Shown here piece after piece: positions 1 through 8,495 of a DNA stretch of 64,000 nt. The position numbers and the translations under genes were made by a program. Position 1 is the first letter of the stretch. Each line of letters opens with the position of its first letter. A model generated the notes under the pieces. That model had not been told where the DNA came from, did no database searches, and saw nothing but the letters and a program-made list of their open reading frames with translations. The stretch is from Stutzerimonas stutzeri (GTDB lineage Bacteria > Pseudomonadota > Gammaproteobacteria > Pseudomonadales > Pseudomonadaceae), in assembly GCA_002387205.1 (NCBI GenBank), contig DGLA01000007.1, forward strand, positions 4,631 to 68,630. Direction: 5' to 3'.

Positions 1-265
1 TGGGGCATGGCTGTTTCCAGTCAGGCCCGACGTGGCGAGCGTCATAGCGGGTCAGCTCGTCGGCGTCATGTTCGACGACCTTTCCGCGACGCCCGGTGGT
101 GCGTTTCAGCGTCGGGTCATGGATAACCATCAGCTCGCCGTCCTTCGAGAGGTGAAGGTCGAGTTCGCAGCGTCGCACGCCGCGATCAAGGCATTGCTTG
201 AAGCCTGCCAATGTGTTTTCGGGCGCTTCGCCCTTGGCGCCGCGATGGCCGTAGATAAGGGTCAC
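1..265 (-). CDS. Glycerophosphodiester phosphodiesterase, N-terminal part (cut by window edge)
   Basis: The reading frame runs off the left edge of the window, so only the first 88 or so residues are visible. The N-terminus carries the GDPD-family signature: GHRGAKGEAPENT near residues 6-18, then ELDLHLSKDG and HDPTLKRTT. These hold the catalytic His pair and metal-binding acidic residues. The family hydrolyses glycerophosphodiesters to glycerol-3-phosphate and an alcohol. The GTG start overlaps the stop of the upstream small periplasmic protein as GTGA (262-265), so translation is probably coupled. No signal peptide is seen, which suggests a cytoplasmic UgpQ-type enzyme. Family assignment is firm; substrate is unknown. 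Confidence 0.88.
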   Translation of the reverse strand, partial: MTLIYGHRGAKGEAPENTLAGFKQCLDRGVRRCELDLHLSKDGELMVIHDPTLKRTTGRRGKVVEHDADELTRYDARHVGPDWKQPCP

Positions 266-567
266 GGTTGACTCTCTGCTTGCTGATAGATGAAACGCTG
301 GTGATGCACGACGCTATTGATGACCCTGTCGCCCTCGAAATACACGGAAAATTCCCGATAATCCCAGCGAGTGATTGGAGGCAATCCGACGGCAGGATGT
401 TCCTGATCGGCAAGACCAAAACGCTCAAGCACATCGATTTTGGCATCACCGCGGTTGGGAAGGGCAAGGTCGACCGGACCTTGCTGGCCCACCGGGATTC
501 TGATGTCTTCAGCCTTTGCTGCAGCACAGAGGCTGGTGATCAGCAGGATAAGCGTAACAAGGCGCAT
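262..567 (-). CDS. Small predicted periplasmic protein, unknown function
   Basis: A 101-residue protein with a clear signal peptide: hydrophobic core at about residues 4-15, then AAAKA before EDIRIP, a likely signal peptidase I site near residue 19. The mature part is about 80 residues with no Cys and no motif I recognise. It contains WDYREFSVYFEGDRVINSVVHH, a beta-rich pattern resembling SmpA/BamE-like or DUF2845-like small envelope domains, but I cannot assign it. It sits 3 bp downstream of the PilZ-like gene and overlaps the phosphodiesterase gene by 4 bp, so the three form a minus-strand operon. Confidence 0.7.
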   Translation of the reverse strand: MRLVTLILLITSLCAAAKAEDIRIPVGQQGPVDLALPNRGDAKIDVLERFGLADQEHPAVGLPPITRWDYREFSVYFEGDRVINSVVHHQRFIYQQAESQP

Positions 568-570
568 GGG

Positions 571-1143
571 TCAGATTCCGTTCTGTTTCTCGCGGGCCAG
601 GCGACGTTCGGCTGCCTGCTTCTGCAGGATATGCCGAGCAAGCATCTGCCGTTGTGCATCAGTCAACGCTTCGAAACAGGTGCCGATTGCATAGGTGCCG
701 TCTTCCTGGGCCTGGCAGCTGGATACTCGCGAAGTCAGCAGCATGCCGAGTCCCTGAGGCATGAGTATAAGCTTGAGTTTCCAGACGGAACCTTCCGCAA
801 GTGGTCGATCATGGGTGAAGCTGATGCCGCCTTCGGAGAGGACTACTTCTCGCGCCGGGCCGATCTCGTCCAGCAGCTCACGCGCTATTAGCTGACCAAG
901 CAGGTCGATGCGCTTGTTTTGTACCTTGAGGTAGTTCCCCAGGGTGCGGTTGCTCTCAGCAATCTGCCGCAGCAGTAGCTGCGCTTCAAGATCCAGCTGA
1001 TGGAGCTCGCCGAGCAGGCCGAACAGCCTTGACGACGCCATGTCGGAGACTGTTTCAGCGTGTTCCATGGGCAGGATTTCCAGTGCGATCCTGTCCTCGA
1101 TACGGTAGTATTCGCGGCGGTCGCCAGTGTCTTCAGTGTGCAT
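571..1143 (-). CDS. PilZ-like domain protein with helical insertion
   Basis: 190 residues. I chose the ATG at 1143 (MHTEDTGDRR) because AGGGA lies just upstream; the open frame extends further back without a ribosome site. PilZ hallmarks are RxxxR at residues 10-14 (REYYR) and, far downstream at about 101-106, VLSEGG in place of the usual (D/N)xSxxG. The normally short gap between the motifs holds about 85 residues of predicted helix with heptad-like leucines (MASSRLFGLLGELHQLDLEA and onward). This resembles the tetrameric, non-canonical PilZ proteins known from Xanthomonas. The missing Asp/Asn makes tight c-di-GMP binding doubtful. It lies divergent from lolC and is first in an operon with the small periplasmic protein and the phosphodiesterase. 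Confidence 0.75.
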   Translation of the reverse strand: MHTEDTGDRREYYRIEDRIALEILPMEHAETVSDMASSRLFGLLGELHQLDLEAQLLLRQIAESNRTLGNYLKVQNKRIDLLGQLIARELLDEIGPAREVVLSEGGISFTHDRPLAEGSVWKLKLILMPQGLGMLLTSRVSSCQAQEDGTYAIGTCFEALTDAQRQMLARHILQKQAAERRLAREKQNGI

Positions 1144-1242
1144 GTCTATCCCTGGGCTGCAGTGATGGCTTGAGTGTATCAGGCCGCCTGGCAAGGTCAT
1201 TCAGCTTGTTTTTCCCGCCAGCGAAAGCGAACTCATCGATTT

Positions 1243-2490
1243 ATGTTCAGACCGCTGTCAGTGTATATCGGAGCGCGTTATACACGCGCCAGACGTCGCA
1301 GCCTCTTCGTCTCCTTCATCTCTTTTACCTCCATGATCGGGCTCGCACTCGGTGTTTTGGTGATGATTGTCGTGCTGTCGGTGATGAACGGGTTCGATCA
1401 TGAAATGCGCACCCGTGTATTGGGTATGGTTCCCCACGCCACCATTGAAAGCCCGACGCCCATCGATGATTGGCGAGCCCTGGCGCAGCGCCTCGGGCAA
1501 CACGAGCAGGTCGAGGCAATAGCACCTTTCATCCAGATGCAGGGGCTGCTGACCAACCGGGGGCAGGTCACCAAGATCCTTATCAACGCTGTAGATCCGG
1601 TGCTCGAAAATGATGTCTCGATCATCGGGCAGTTCTTTCAGGAAGGCTCGCTGGAGAGCCTTGCGCCAGGAGAGTTCGGCATTGTTATCGGTGACAACGC
1701 CGCACGAAAGCTCGGCGTTGGCCTTGGCGACAAGGTGACCTTCGTAGCCCCGGAGGTCACGGTTACTCCGGCGGGCGTGTTTCCCCGCATGAAACGTTTT
1801 ACCGTTCGCGGCATCTTTCATGTCGGTGCCGGAGAGATCGACGGTTACGTGGCAATGGCCAATATCTCCGACCTGGCGCGGTTGCATCGCTGGAGGCCAG
1901 ATCAGGTGCAGGGGCTGCGCCTGCGTTTCGCGGATCTGTTTCAAGCGCCGCGTCTTGCCTGGGACATGGCCGCTCAGATGGGCGATAACTTCTACTCCCG
2001 CGACTGGACGCGTACCCACGGCAACCTCTACCAGGCGATTCGCATGGAAAAGGCGATGATCGGTCTGTTGCTGTTGCTGATCGTTGCTGTGGCCGCCTTC
2101 AATATCATCTCGACTCTGGTCATGGTCGTGACCGACAAGCGCGGCGATATCGCCATTCTGAGAACGCTTGGCGCAACGCCGAAGCAGATAATGGGCATCT
2201 TCATGGTGCAAGGCACGGTAATCGGCGTGGTTGGAACCTTGGTCGGCGCCTTGTTCGGCATGTTTGCGGCTGTCAATGTCAGCAACTGGATCGCCTCACT
2301 GGAGCGGCTGATCGGGCATAAGTTTCTGAATGCCGATGTGTATTTCATTGACTATCTGCCGTCCCGGTTAATGACCCAGGATGTTGTTCAAGTCTGCGTT
2401 GCGGCGCTTGTCCTGAGTTTTCTCGCTACCCTATATCCGGCGTGGAAAGCGGCCCGAACCCAGCCTGCAGAGGCCTTACGTTATGAGTGA
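1243..2490 (+). CDS. lolC: Lipoprotein-releasing ABC transporter permease LolC/E family (first copy)
   Basis: 415 residues from the ATG at 1243 (MFRPLSVYIG), the start that matches its paralogue at 3196. Topology is typical of LolC/LolE: one N-terminal membrane segment (about 20-45), a large periplasmic MacB-like domain (about 46-265), then three FtsX-type membrane segments (about 268-405). With LolD and the second permease it extracts outer-membrane lipoproteins from the inner membrane and passes them to LolA. It overlaps lolD by 8 bp. The order permease-ATPase-permease is that of lolCDE. Which permease is C and which is E is assigned by position only. Confidence 0.93.
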   Translation: MFRPLSVYIGARYTRARRRSLFVSFISFTSMIGLALGVLVMIVVLSVMNGFDHEMRTRVLGMVPHATIESPTPIDDWRALAQRLGQHEQVEAIAPFIQMQGLLTNRGQVTKILINAVDPVLENDVSIIGQFFQEGSLESLAPGEFGIVIGDNAARKLGVGLGDKVTFVAPEVTVTPAGVFPRMKRFTVRGIFHVGAGEIDGYVAMANISDLARLHRWRPDQVQGLRLRFADLFQAPRLAWDMAAQMGDNFYSRDWTRTHGNLYQAIRMEKAMIGLLLLLIVAVAAFNIISTLVMVVTDKRGDIAILRTLGATPKQIMGIFMVQGTVIGVVGTLVGALFGMFAAVNVSNWIASLERLIGHKFLNADVYFIDYLPSRLMTQDVVQVCVAALVLSFLATLYPAWKAARTQPAEALRYE

Positions 2491-3196
2491 GCTGGTTATG
2501 AATGACAGGTCGTCGCAAGACGCCGCCGTATTGAGCTGCCGCAATCTGGGCAAGCGCTACGAGCAGGGTCCCGAATCGGTTGACGTGCTTTCCAATCTGC
2601 AACTGGAGCTGTACCCGGGGCAGCGGGTTGCGATCGTGGGCAGTTCCGGTTCCGGCAAGAGCACTCTGCTGAATCTGCTGGGTGGTCTCGACACGCCAAG
2701 CGAAGGTAGCGTGTGGCTTGCAGGCGAGGAGCTGTCTGCGCTCAGCGAGAAGGATCGAGGCTTGTTGCGCAATCGAGCGTTGGGATTCGTCTATCAGTTT
2801 CATCATCTGCTGGCGGAATTCACAGCGTTGGAGAACGTTTGCATGCCGCTGCTGATCGGCAGGACACCTATCCCCGAAGCCCGTGCACGGGCAACCGAAT
2901 TGCTGAAGCGGGTAGGGCTCGGCCACCGGATCGCCCACAAGCCGGCAGAGCTGTCGGGGGGAGAGCGTCAGCGTGTCGCAATCGCTCGCGCGCTGGCCAA
3001 TCGTCCAGCGCTGGTGTTGCTGGACGAGCCGACCGGAAACCTGGATCACCACACAGCACAGGGCATCCAGGACCTTATGCTCGAACTGAGCAATTCGTTG
3101 CGCACCGCTTTCCTGGTAGTCACCCATGACCCGCAGCTGGCCGCGCAAATGGACCATATCCTGCGTCTGGAAGACGGTCGGCTGGTGGCCGGTTGA
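2483..3196 (+). CDS. lolD: Lipoprotein-releasing system ATP-binding protein LolD
   Basis: 237 residues, the ABC ATPase of the Lol exporter. It shows Walker A GSSGSGKST (about residues 54-62), the ABC signature LSGGERQR (about 154-161), Walker B LVLLDEPTGNLD and the switch His in VVTHDP. It powers lipoprotein extraction from the inner membrane. The ATG lies inside the end of lolC (ATGAGTGA) and its stop overlaps the lolE start (TGATG), so all three proteins are translationally coupled. An extended N-terminus of about 20 residues precedes the domain, as is common in the family. Confidence 0.95.
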   Translation: MSELVMNDRSSQDAAVLSCRNLGKRYEQGPESVDVLSNLQLELYPGQRVAIVGSSGSGKSTLLNLLGGLDTPSEGSVWLAGEELSALSEKDRGLLRNRALGFVYQFHHLLAEFTALENVCMPLLIGRTPIPEARARATELLKRVGLGHRIAHKPAELSGGERQRVAIARALANRPALVLLDEPTGNLDHHTAQGIQDLMLELSNSLRTAFLVVTHDPQLAAQMDHILRLEDGRLVAG

Positions 3197-4443
3197 TGTT
3201 CAGGCCGCTAAGCATCTTTATCGGTAGCCGCTACACGCGAGCCAAGCGCCGTAACCATTTCATCTCGTTCATTTCGCTGACGTCGATGATCGGCCTGTCG
3301 CTGGGCGTGCTGGCGATGATCATGGTGCTGTCGGTCATGAACGGCTTTCAGCGAGAGATGAGCAATCGAATCCTGGGGATGGTTCCGCACGCCGTAGTCG
3401 CCGGTGATGGGGTGCCGCTGGACGATTGGGGACCTGTGGCCGAACAGCTGGGTGCAGATCCGGATGTGCTTGGCGCTGCGCCCATCACTCAACTTGAAGG
3501 GATGCTCTCCTACAAGGGGACCATGCAGCCTATCGAGATCAATGGAATCGACCCTGATGCGGAGGACCAGGTGTCTATCCTCGGTTCAAGGATGGTCGCC
3601 GGGAGCCTCGACGACTTGGAACCGGGGGAGTCCGGGGTCATCGTTGGCCTGATGACGGCGCGCCGCTTTGGCTTGAAACTCGGCGACAAGCTGACCCTGA
3701 TCGTGCCGGAGCTCAGCGACGCGCCAGGCGGCATCACACCGCGCATGCAGCGCCTCAATGTGGTTGGCGTGTTCAAGGTCGGCGCTGAACTTGACGGCAC
3801 TCTGGCGATGATCCATCGCTCCGATGCTGCACAGATTCTACGTTGGGAGCCTCAGCAGGTCGAAGGGGTGCGGCTGAAGCTGAAGGATCTCTATCGTGCC
3901 CCGGAGGTGACCGCTCAGCTGGTGGCGAAGTTGGGTCAAGGCTATCGGGGCGAGGACTGGTCCCTGACTCAGGGCAGCCTGTTCAGCGCGATGAAGATGG
4001 AAAAGACCATGATCGGTCTGTTACTGCTACTGATCGTGGCCGTTGCGGCTTTCAATATCATCGCGACCCTGATCATGGTCGTGGCCGATAAGCGAGCAGA
4101 CATCGCCATCCTGCGAACCCTGGGCGCCACGCCTCGTCAGATCATGACCATCTTCATGGTGCAGGGCAGCATCATTGGAACGACCGGTACGCTGATCGGC
4201 ACTGTGCTGGGTGTGTTGGGTGCGCTGAACGTCAGTACGCTGGTGGGGTGGCTGGAACGCATCTCTGGCCAACACATCTTCAGTTCCGATGTTTACTTCA
4301 TCAGTACCTTGCCATCTGAGCTGCGGCTGCAGGACGTGTTGCTGGTAATAACGGCCGCTCTGACCCTGAGCTTTCTCGCAACACTCTATCCTGCCTGGCG
4401 AGCCGCACAAACCCAGCCCGCCGAGGCGCTCAGGTACGAATAA
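3196..4443 (+). CDS. lolE: Lipoprotein-releasing ABC transporter permease LolC/E family (second copy)
   Basis: 415 residues, clearly paralogous to the upstream permease over its full length: the starts MFRPLSIFIG and MFRPLSVYIG, the membrane segment MIGLLLLLIVAVAAFNII and the C-terminal PAEALRYE are shared. The start is the ATG at 3196, overlapping the lolD stop; a TTG one codon earlier is less likely. It should form the LolCDE heteromer that releases lipoproteins for transfer to LolA. The stop lies 8 bp from the convergent stop of the DUF2062 gene, and I see no terminator hairpin between them. Confidence 0.93.
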   Translation: MFRPLSIFIGSRYTRAKRRNHFISFISLTSMIGLSLGVLAMIMVLSVMNGFQREMSNRILGMVPHAVVAGDGVPLDDWGPVAEQLGADPDVLGAAPITQLEGMLSYKGTMQPIEINGIDPDAEDQVSILGSRMVAGSLDDLEPGESGVIVGLMTARRFGLKLGDKLTLIVPELSDAPGGITPRMQRLNVVGVFKVGAELDGTLAMIHRSDAAQILRWEPQQVEGVRLKLKDLYRAPEVTAQLVAKLGQGYRGEDWSLTQGSLFSAMKMEKTMIGLLLLLIVAVAAFNIIATLIMVVADKRADIAILRTLGATPRQIMTIFMVQGSIIGTTGTLIGTVLGVLGALNVSTLVGWLERISGQHIFSSDVYFISTLPSELRLQDVLLVITAALTLSFLATLYPAWRAAQTQPAEALRYE

Positions 4444-4451
4444 CCTTCCTT

Positions 4452-4967
4452 TTAGCGACGCCGCAGCTGGCGCTTTTGCCAATTGCGGCCGACCCACCAG
4501 CGCCAATAGGCTTGGGTTGACACGTAACCCAGTACGCCGAGGACCAGACCGACCACGAGCGAGCCCAGGTACAGGGGCTCCCAATGGCTGCTCAGCATTT
4601 TCTGCACCCACGCAAGGCTGAGTTCCATCGGCATGGGAGAGACAGGCGTATCCATCAGCCAGGCCCCTACCTTGTAGTTGCAGTAAAAGACCGGCGGCAT
4701 GGTCAACGGGTTGGTCAGCCAGACAAGACCTACCGCGATGGGCAAATTGGCTCGGGCCGGCACGGCACAGAGCGCAGCTGCGAGCATCTGCAGCGGCATG
4801 GGAATCATCGCCCAGAACAACCCGATGGCCATGGCTCGCGAAACTGAATGCCGGTTGAGGTGAAGCAGGTTTGGTTCGTGAATCAGCGCGCCGAGAAACC
4901 GCAGTGACTTGTTGGCCTTAATACGATCCGGGTGCGGCATGTAACGTTTGAAAAAACGACGCGGCAT
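4452..4967 (-). CDS. DUF2062 family membrane protein
   Basis: 171 residues from the ATG at 4967 (MPRRFFKRYMP). The DUF2062 pattern is visible: an N-terminal basic stretch, HEPNLLHLNRHSVSRA, then a hydrophobic block (about 48-95, GLFWAMIPMPLQM and ANLPIAVGLVWLTNP), TMPPVFYCNYKVG, and a final membrane segment at about 130-150 (LGSLVVGLVLGVLGYV). The C-terminus is Arg/Lys-rich. Function of the family is unknown; members often neighbour envelope genes. The gene is convergent with lolE and divergent from comEC. A very stable hairpin sits 10 nt before its start codon. Confidence 0.88.
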   Translation of the reverse strand: MPRRFFKRYMPHPDRIKANKSLRFLGALIHEPNLLHLNRHSVSRAMAIGLFWAMIPMPLQMLAAALCAVPARANLPIAVGLVWLTNPLTMPPVFYCNYKVGAWLMDTPVSPMPMELSLAWVQKMLSSHWEPLYLGSLVVGLVLGVLGYVSTQAYWRWWVGRNWQKRQLRRR

Positions 4968-4977
4968 GAAGGTTCTC

Positions 4978-4997
4978 TGGCAGGCTGAAGCCTGCCA
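4978..4997 (-). promoter_or_regulatory. Hairpin immediately upstream of the DUF2062 start
   Basis: TGGCAGGC and GCCTGCCA form a perfect 8-bp stem around a 4-nt loop. On the minus strand it ends 10 nt before the ATG, so it occupies the place where a ribosome site would normally lie or just above it. It could modulate translation of the DUF2062 mRNA or protect its 5' end. No U-tract follows, so it is not an ordinary terminator. Confidence 0.4.
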
Positions 4998-5140
4998 ATT
5001 ATGCCTGAAAGGCGACATGGCGCTGAGAGTAGTTTGTGACATTGCATCTACACTTGCGTCACGAGATGAATCGGTCGGCGTGCTGAACCGTCCCCCGCCG
5101 GGGTTGCACCGATGCTGTGGAAAGGAATCCAGGATATCCG

Positions 5141-7366
5141 ATGCGTATTGCACTGCTCGCGCTGGCGGTAGGCCTTCTGCTGCTGCGCTTTTTGCCCGTA
5201 CTGCCGCCTGTCTGGATGCTATGGGCTCTGCTTCTGGCGGGGCTCGCATTGTTACGAACGCGAGGCTGGCCCGTTGCGCTCTTCTGCCTTGGGCTCTTCT
5301 GGAGTTGCATGAGTGCGCACTGCGCTCTGGACGATCGTCTGCCCAAGGCGCTCGATGGCCGAACGTTCTGGCTGGAAGGCCGAGTGACTGGCCTCCCGGA
5401 TGTGCGCAAGGGTGTGGTGCGGTTCGAACTTGACGATATCTCGTCACGCCATGCGGGCCTGCCATCACGCCTACGCCTCGCATGGTACGACGGACCCTCC
5501 ATGCGAGCGGGTGAGAGATGGCGCGTGGCGGCAAAACTGAAGCGACCACGGGGGCTGGTCAACCCAAGTGGATTCGATTACGAAGCCTGGTTGCTCTCTC
5601 AGCGGATCGGTGCCAGTGGCACGGTCAAGGCTGGTGAACGCCTGAGCGCAGCGGAAGGCGAGGGCGGTTGGCGGGACCGCTTACGACAGCGCCTCCTTGG
5701 TGTCGACGCCCAGGGTCGTGCCGGTGCAATTGCTGCCCTGGTCGTCGGCGATTCAAGTGGCTTATCGATCGCCGATTGGCAGATATTGCAGGACACCGGC
5801 ACTGTGCACCTGATGGTGATATCCGGGCAGCATGTCGGGATGCTGGCGGGCTTGTTATACGCGCTGGTCATGCAGTTGGCGCGTTGGGGAATCTGGCCTG
5901 CACGGCTTGCCTGGCTGCCCTGGGCCTGTTGCCTTGCCTTTGCGGGAGCGATGGGATACGGCTGGCTGGCTGGGTTTGAGGTACCCGTACAGCGGGCATG
6001 CGTAATGGTGGGCTTGGTACTCCTGTGGCGACTGCGATTTCGCCACCTGGGTGTTTGGCTACCGCTGTTGCTGGCGCTGGATCTGCTGCTTCTGCTGGAC
6101 CCTCTGGTCAGCCTTCAGTCGGGTTTCTGGTTGTCCTTTTTAGCTGTCGCCCTGCTTGCGTTGATATTCAGGAACCGTCTCGGCAATTGGCGGTGGTGGC
6201 AGGCCCTGGGTCGCGCCCAATGGAGCATGGCGCTCGGCCTGTTGCCAGCGATGGTTGCGCTCGGCCTGCCGGTCAGCCTTAGCGGGCCGGTCGCCAATCT
6301 CTTTGCTGTTCCGCTAGTGAGCATCCTGATCGTGCCGCTGTCCTTGCTGGGCACCGCGCTGCTTTGGCTTCCGGGGGTAGGTGAAGGATTGCTCTGGTTT
6401 GCAGGAGGGTTGCTGGCCATCCTTTTCGAGGCGCTGCAGTGGCTGGCCGGTTGGCAGCCTGCTTGGGTGGCGGTCCAATTGCCGCTATGGGCATGGTTGC
6501 TGGTTGCTGTTGGCGCCCTGCTGCTGCTGTTGCCCGCCGGGGTGCCGTTCCGCCTGCTCGGCCTGATGCTGCTGACGCCGCTGGTATATCCACCTGCAAC
6601 CCAGCAGCCGGCTGGCGAGGCTGAGGCCTGGATATTCGATGTAGGGCAGGGCCTGTCGGTGCTGATCCGTACCCAAAACCATGCACTTCTCTACGACGCT
6701 GGCCCTCGCTATGGCGACCGTGATGCTGGAGAGCGTGTCGTATATCCCTCCTTGCGGGCGCTGGGTCTGGATGGTCTCGACTTGATGATCCTCAGTCACG
6801 CTGACAGTGATCATGCGGGAGGCGCTCCTGCGATCCAGCGTAGAATGTCAGTTTCGCAGGTGATAAGCGGGGAGCGCCTGCAATTGCCTGTTTCACTGGG
6901 TGCGCAAGCATGCCAGTCGGGCAGTGGCTGGATGTGGGATCAGGTTCGCTTCACGCTGTGGCAATGGAAGGAGGCGAAAAGCGGCAACCAGGCGTCCTGC
7001 GTGCTGCTTGTTGAAGCAGCCGGTGAGCGACTGCTGCTGACCGGGGATATCGACGAGCCAGCCGAGCAGGCCTTGGTGGATAGCGGCCTGGCGATCGATG
7101 CGCAGTGGCTGCTGGTGCCACATCATGGCAGCCGTAGCTCATCTTCAGCCGCTTTTCTCACGGCCGTAGGCGCGGCGGGCGCGCTGATATCGCGCGGCGA
7201 GCACAATGCGTTCGGTCATCCGCACCCGGACGTCGTGCAGCGATTGCAGCAGGCAGGCATGGCTCTCTACGACACGGCGGAGCGGGGCGCCTTGATGGTT
7301 CGCCTCGGCCGCTTCGGCCCTGTCGAAGGTCTTCGCGACGAACCGCGGTTCTGGCGGGAAAAATGA
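5141..7366 (+). CDS. comEC: DNA uptake channel protein ComEC/Rec2 family (ComA)
   Basis: 741 residues from the ATG at 5141 (MRIALLALAV). The order of parts is N-terminal membrane segments (about 5-60), an OB-like periplasmic segment, the Competence domain of many membrane helices (about 190-480, including the ISGQHVGML motif), and a C-terminal metallo-beta-lactamase-like domain (about 505-720) with LSHADSDHAGG and PHHGSRSSS. It forms the inner-membrane channel for single-stranded DNA during natural transformation. In P. stutzeri the orthologue (comA) and the adjacent exbB have been reported as competence genes; that is literature recall. A 71-bp gap separates it from exbB. Confidence 0.95.
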   Translation: MRIALLALAVGLLLLRFLPVLPPVWMLWALLLAGLALLRTRGWPVALFCLGLFWSCMSAHCALDDRLPKALDGRTFWLEGRVTGLPDVRKGVVRFELDDISSRHAGLPSRLRLAWYDGPSMRAGERWRVAAKLKRPRGLVNPSGFDYEAWLLSQRIGASGTVKAGERLSAAEGEGGWRDRLRQRLLGVDAQGRAGAIAALVVGDSSGLSIADWQILQDTGTVHLMVISGQHVGMLAGLLYALVMQLARWGIWPARLAWLPWACCLAFAGAMGYGWLAGFEVPVQRACVMVGLVLLWRLRFRHLGVWLPLLLALDLLLLLDPLVSLQSGFWLSFLAVALLALIFRNRLGNWRWWQALGRAQWSMALGLLPAMVALGLPVSLSGPVANLFAVPLVSILIVPLSLLGTALLWLPGVGEGLLWFAGGLLAILFEALQWLAGWQPAWVAVQLPLWAWLLVAVGALLLLLPAGVPFRLLGLMLLTPLVYPPATQQPAGEAEAWIFDVGQGLSVLIRTQNHALLYDAGPRYGDRDAGERVVYPSLRALGLDGLDLMILSHADSDHAGGAPAIQRRMSVSQVISGERLQLPVSLGAQACQSGSGWMWDQVRFTLWQWKEAKSGNQASCVLLVEAAGERLLLTGDIDEPAEQALVDSGLAIDAQWLLVPHHGSRSSSSAAFLTAVGAAGALISRGEHNAFGHPHPDVVQRLQQAGMALYDTAERGALMVRLGRFGPVEGLRDEPRFWREK

Positions 7367-7437
7367 GAACCGGGGCCGTCGGCGGTCTGGTGACCCTATG
7401 CTAGAGTGGCGCCACTTTTTCGAGGGGGATTCATCTC

Positions 7438-8070
7438 GTGTGGGAGCTGGTCAAAGCGGGCGGCTGGATAATGCTGCCAATCATCCTGTGTTCCATCGCT
7501 GCTGCCGGTATCATTGCCGAGCGCCTCTGGACGCTGCGTCCTAGCCGTGTCACCCCTCCGCATCTGCTAGGGCAGGTCTGGAAGTGGATAAAGGACAAGA
7601 AGCTGAGCAACCAGAAGCTCAAGGAACTGCGCGGGGATTCCCCCCTGGGCGAGATCCTCGCGGCCGGCCTGGCCAATTCGAAGCATGGCCGTGAAATCAT
7701 GAAGGAATGCATCGAAGAAGCGGCGGCCCGTGTCGTCCATGATCTCGAGCGCTATCTTAATGCGCTCGGCACGATCGCCGGAATCGCACCGCTGCTGGGC
7801 TTGCTCGGTACCGTACTTGGCATGATCGAGATATTTGGCGCCTTCATGGGTGCGGGTATGGCCAATGCACCCTTGCTTGCTTCCGGCATTTCCAAGGCGT
7901 TGATCACCACTGCCGCAGGCCTGATGGTTGGCATCCCGGCGCTTTTCTTCCATCGCTTTCTGCTGCGCCGCGTCGAGGAATTGGTCGTCGGGATGGAGCA
8001 GGAGGCGATCAAGCTAGTGGAGGTGGTACAAGGCGACCGTGATGTCGATCTGGGTGAGGGCAAGGCGTGA
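7438..8070 (+). CDS. exbB: MotA/TolQ/ExbB proton channel family protein
   Basis: 210 residues from a GTG start (7438) preceded by GAGGGGG at good spacing. It has three membrane segments, at about 10-30, 105-125 and 147-170, with the family's conserved segment TIAGIAPLLGLLGTVLGMIEIF. With ExbD it forms a proton-driven motor that energises outer-membrane processes. No tonB gene is adjacent. Its place directly after comEC, and the report that exbB is needed for transformation in P. stutzeri, suggest a role in DNA uptake. A general TonB or envelope role is the alternative. Confidence 0.92.
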   Translation: MWELVKAGGWIMLPIILCSIAAAGIIAERLWTLRPSRVTPPHLLGQVWKWIKDKKLSNQKLKELRGDSPLGEILAAGLANSKHGREIMKECIEEAAARVVHDLERYLNALGTIAGIAPLLGLLGTVLGMIEIFGAFMGAGMANAPLLASGISKALITTAAGLMVGIPALFFHRFLLRRVEELVVGMEQEAIKLVEVVQGDRDVDLGEGKA

Positions 8071-8495
8071 AGTTTCGGCGCAAGGCTAGGGAAAATGTCG
8101 ACATCGGTCTGGCTCCGCTGATCGATGTGGTGTTCATTCTGCTGCTGTTCTTTGTAGTCACCACGACCTTTACTCGTGAAACACAGCTCAAGGTCGACCT
8201 CCCCGAGGCCGCCAGCGGCACACCACCGCAAGAAGCCGAGAAGAAACAGCTGGAAGTGGTTATCGACGTGGACGGAAATTTCAGCCTGAACGGCAAGCCG
8301 TTGATCAAACACGACCTCAATACACTGATGGCTGCGCTGACCAAGGAATCCGCCGGTGACACCAGCCTGCCGATGATAATCAGCGCCGACGGCAAAACGC
8401 CTCATCAGGCCGTGATTACCGCAATGGATGCTGCGGGCAAACTCGGATTTGCGCATTTGCGCATCACCACTGTAGAGGCCCAGCCGGAGCCCTGA
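8067..8495 (+). CDS. exbD: Biopolymer transport protein ExbD/TolR family
   Basis: 142 residues. A single membrane helix near the N-terminus (about 15-37, LIDVVFILLLFFVV) carries the conserved proton-path Asp at about residue 20. It is followed by a periplasmic domain of about 100 residues. It partners the ExbB-like protein just upstream. The start overlaps the exbB stop as ATGA, and its own stop overlaps the lpxK start, so the motor genes are cotranslated with an LPS enzyme. Confidence 0.93.
   Translation: MKFRRKARENVDIGLAPLIDVVFILLLFFVVTTTFTRETQLKVDLPEAASGTPPQEAEKKQLEVVIDVDGNFSLNGKPLIKHDLNTLMAALTKESAGDTSLPMIISADGKTPHQAVITAMDAAGKLGFAHLRITTVEAQPEP

Noticed and set aside
1258..2211. 317-residue minus-strand open frame opposite lolC
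   Set aside because: Antisense shadow of lolC; His/Asp/Gln-rich and without a recognisable domain.
5039..5140. Possible comEC promoter with TACACT as -10
   Set aside because: No acceptable -35 at 16-18 bp, so I do not annotate it.
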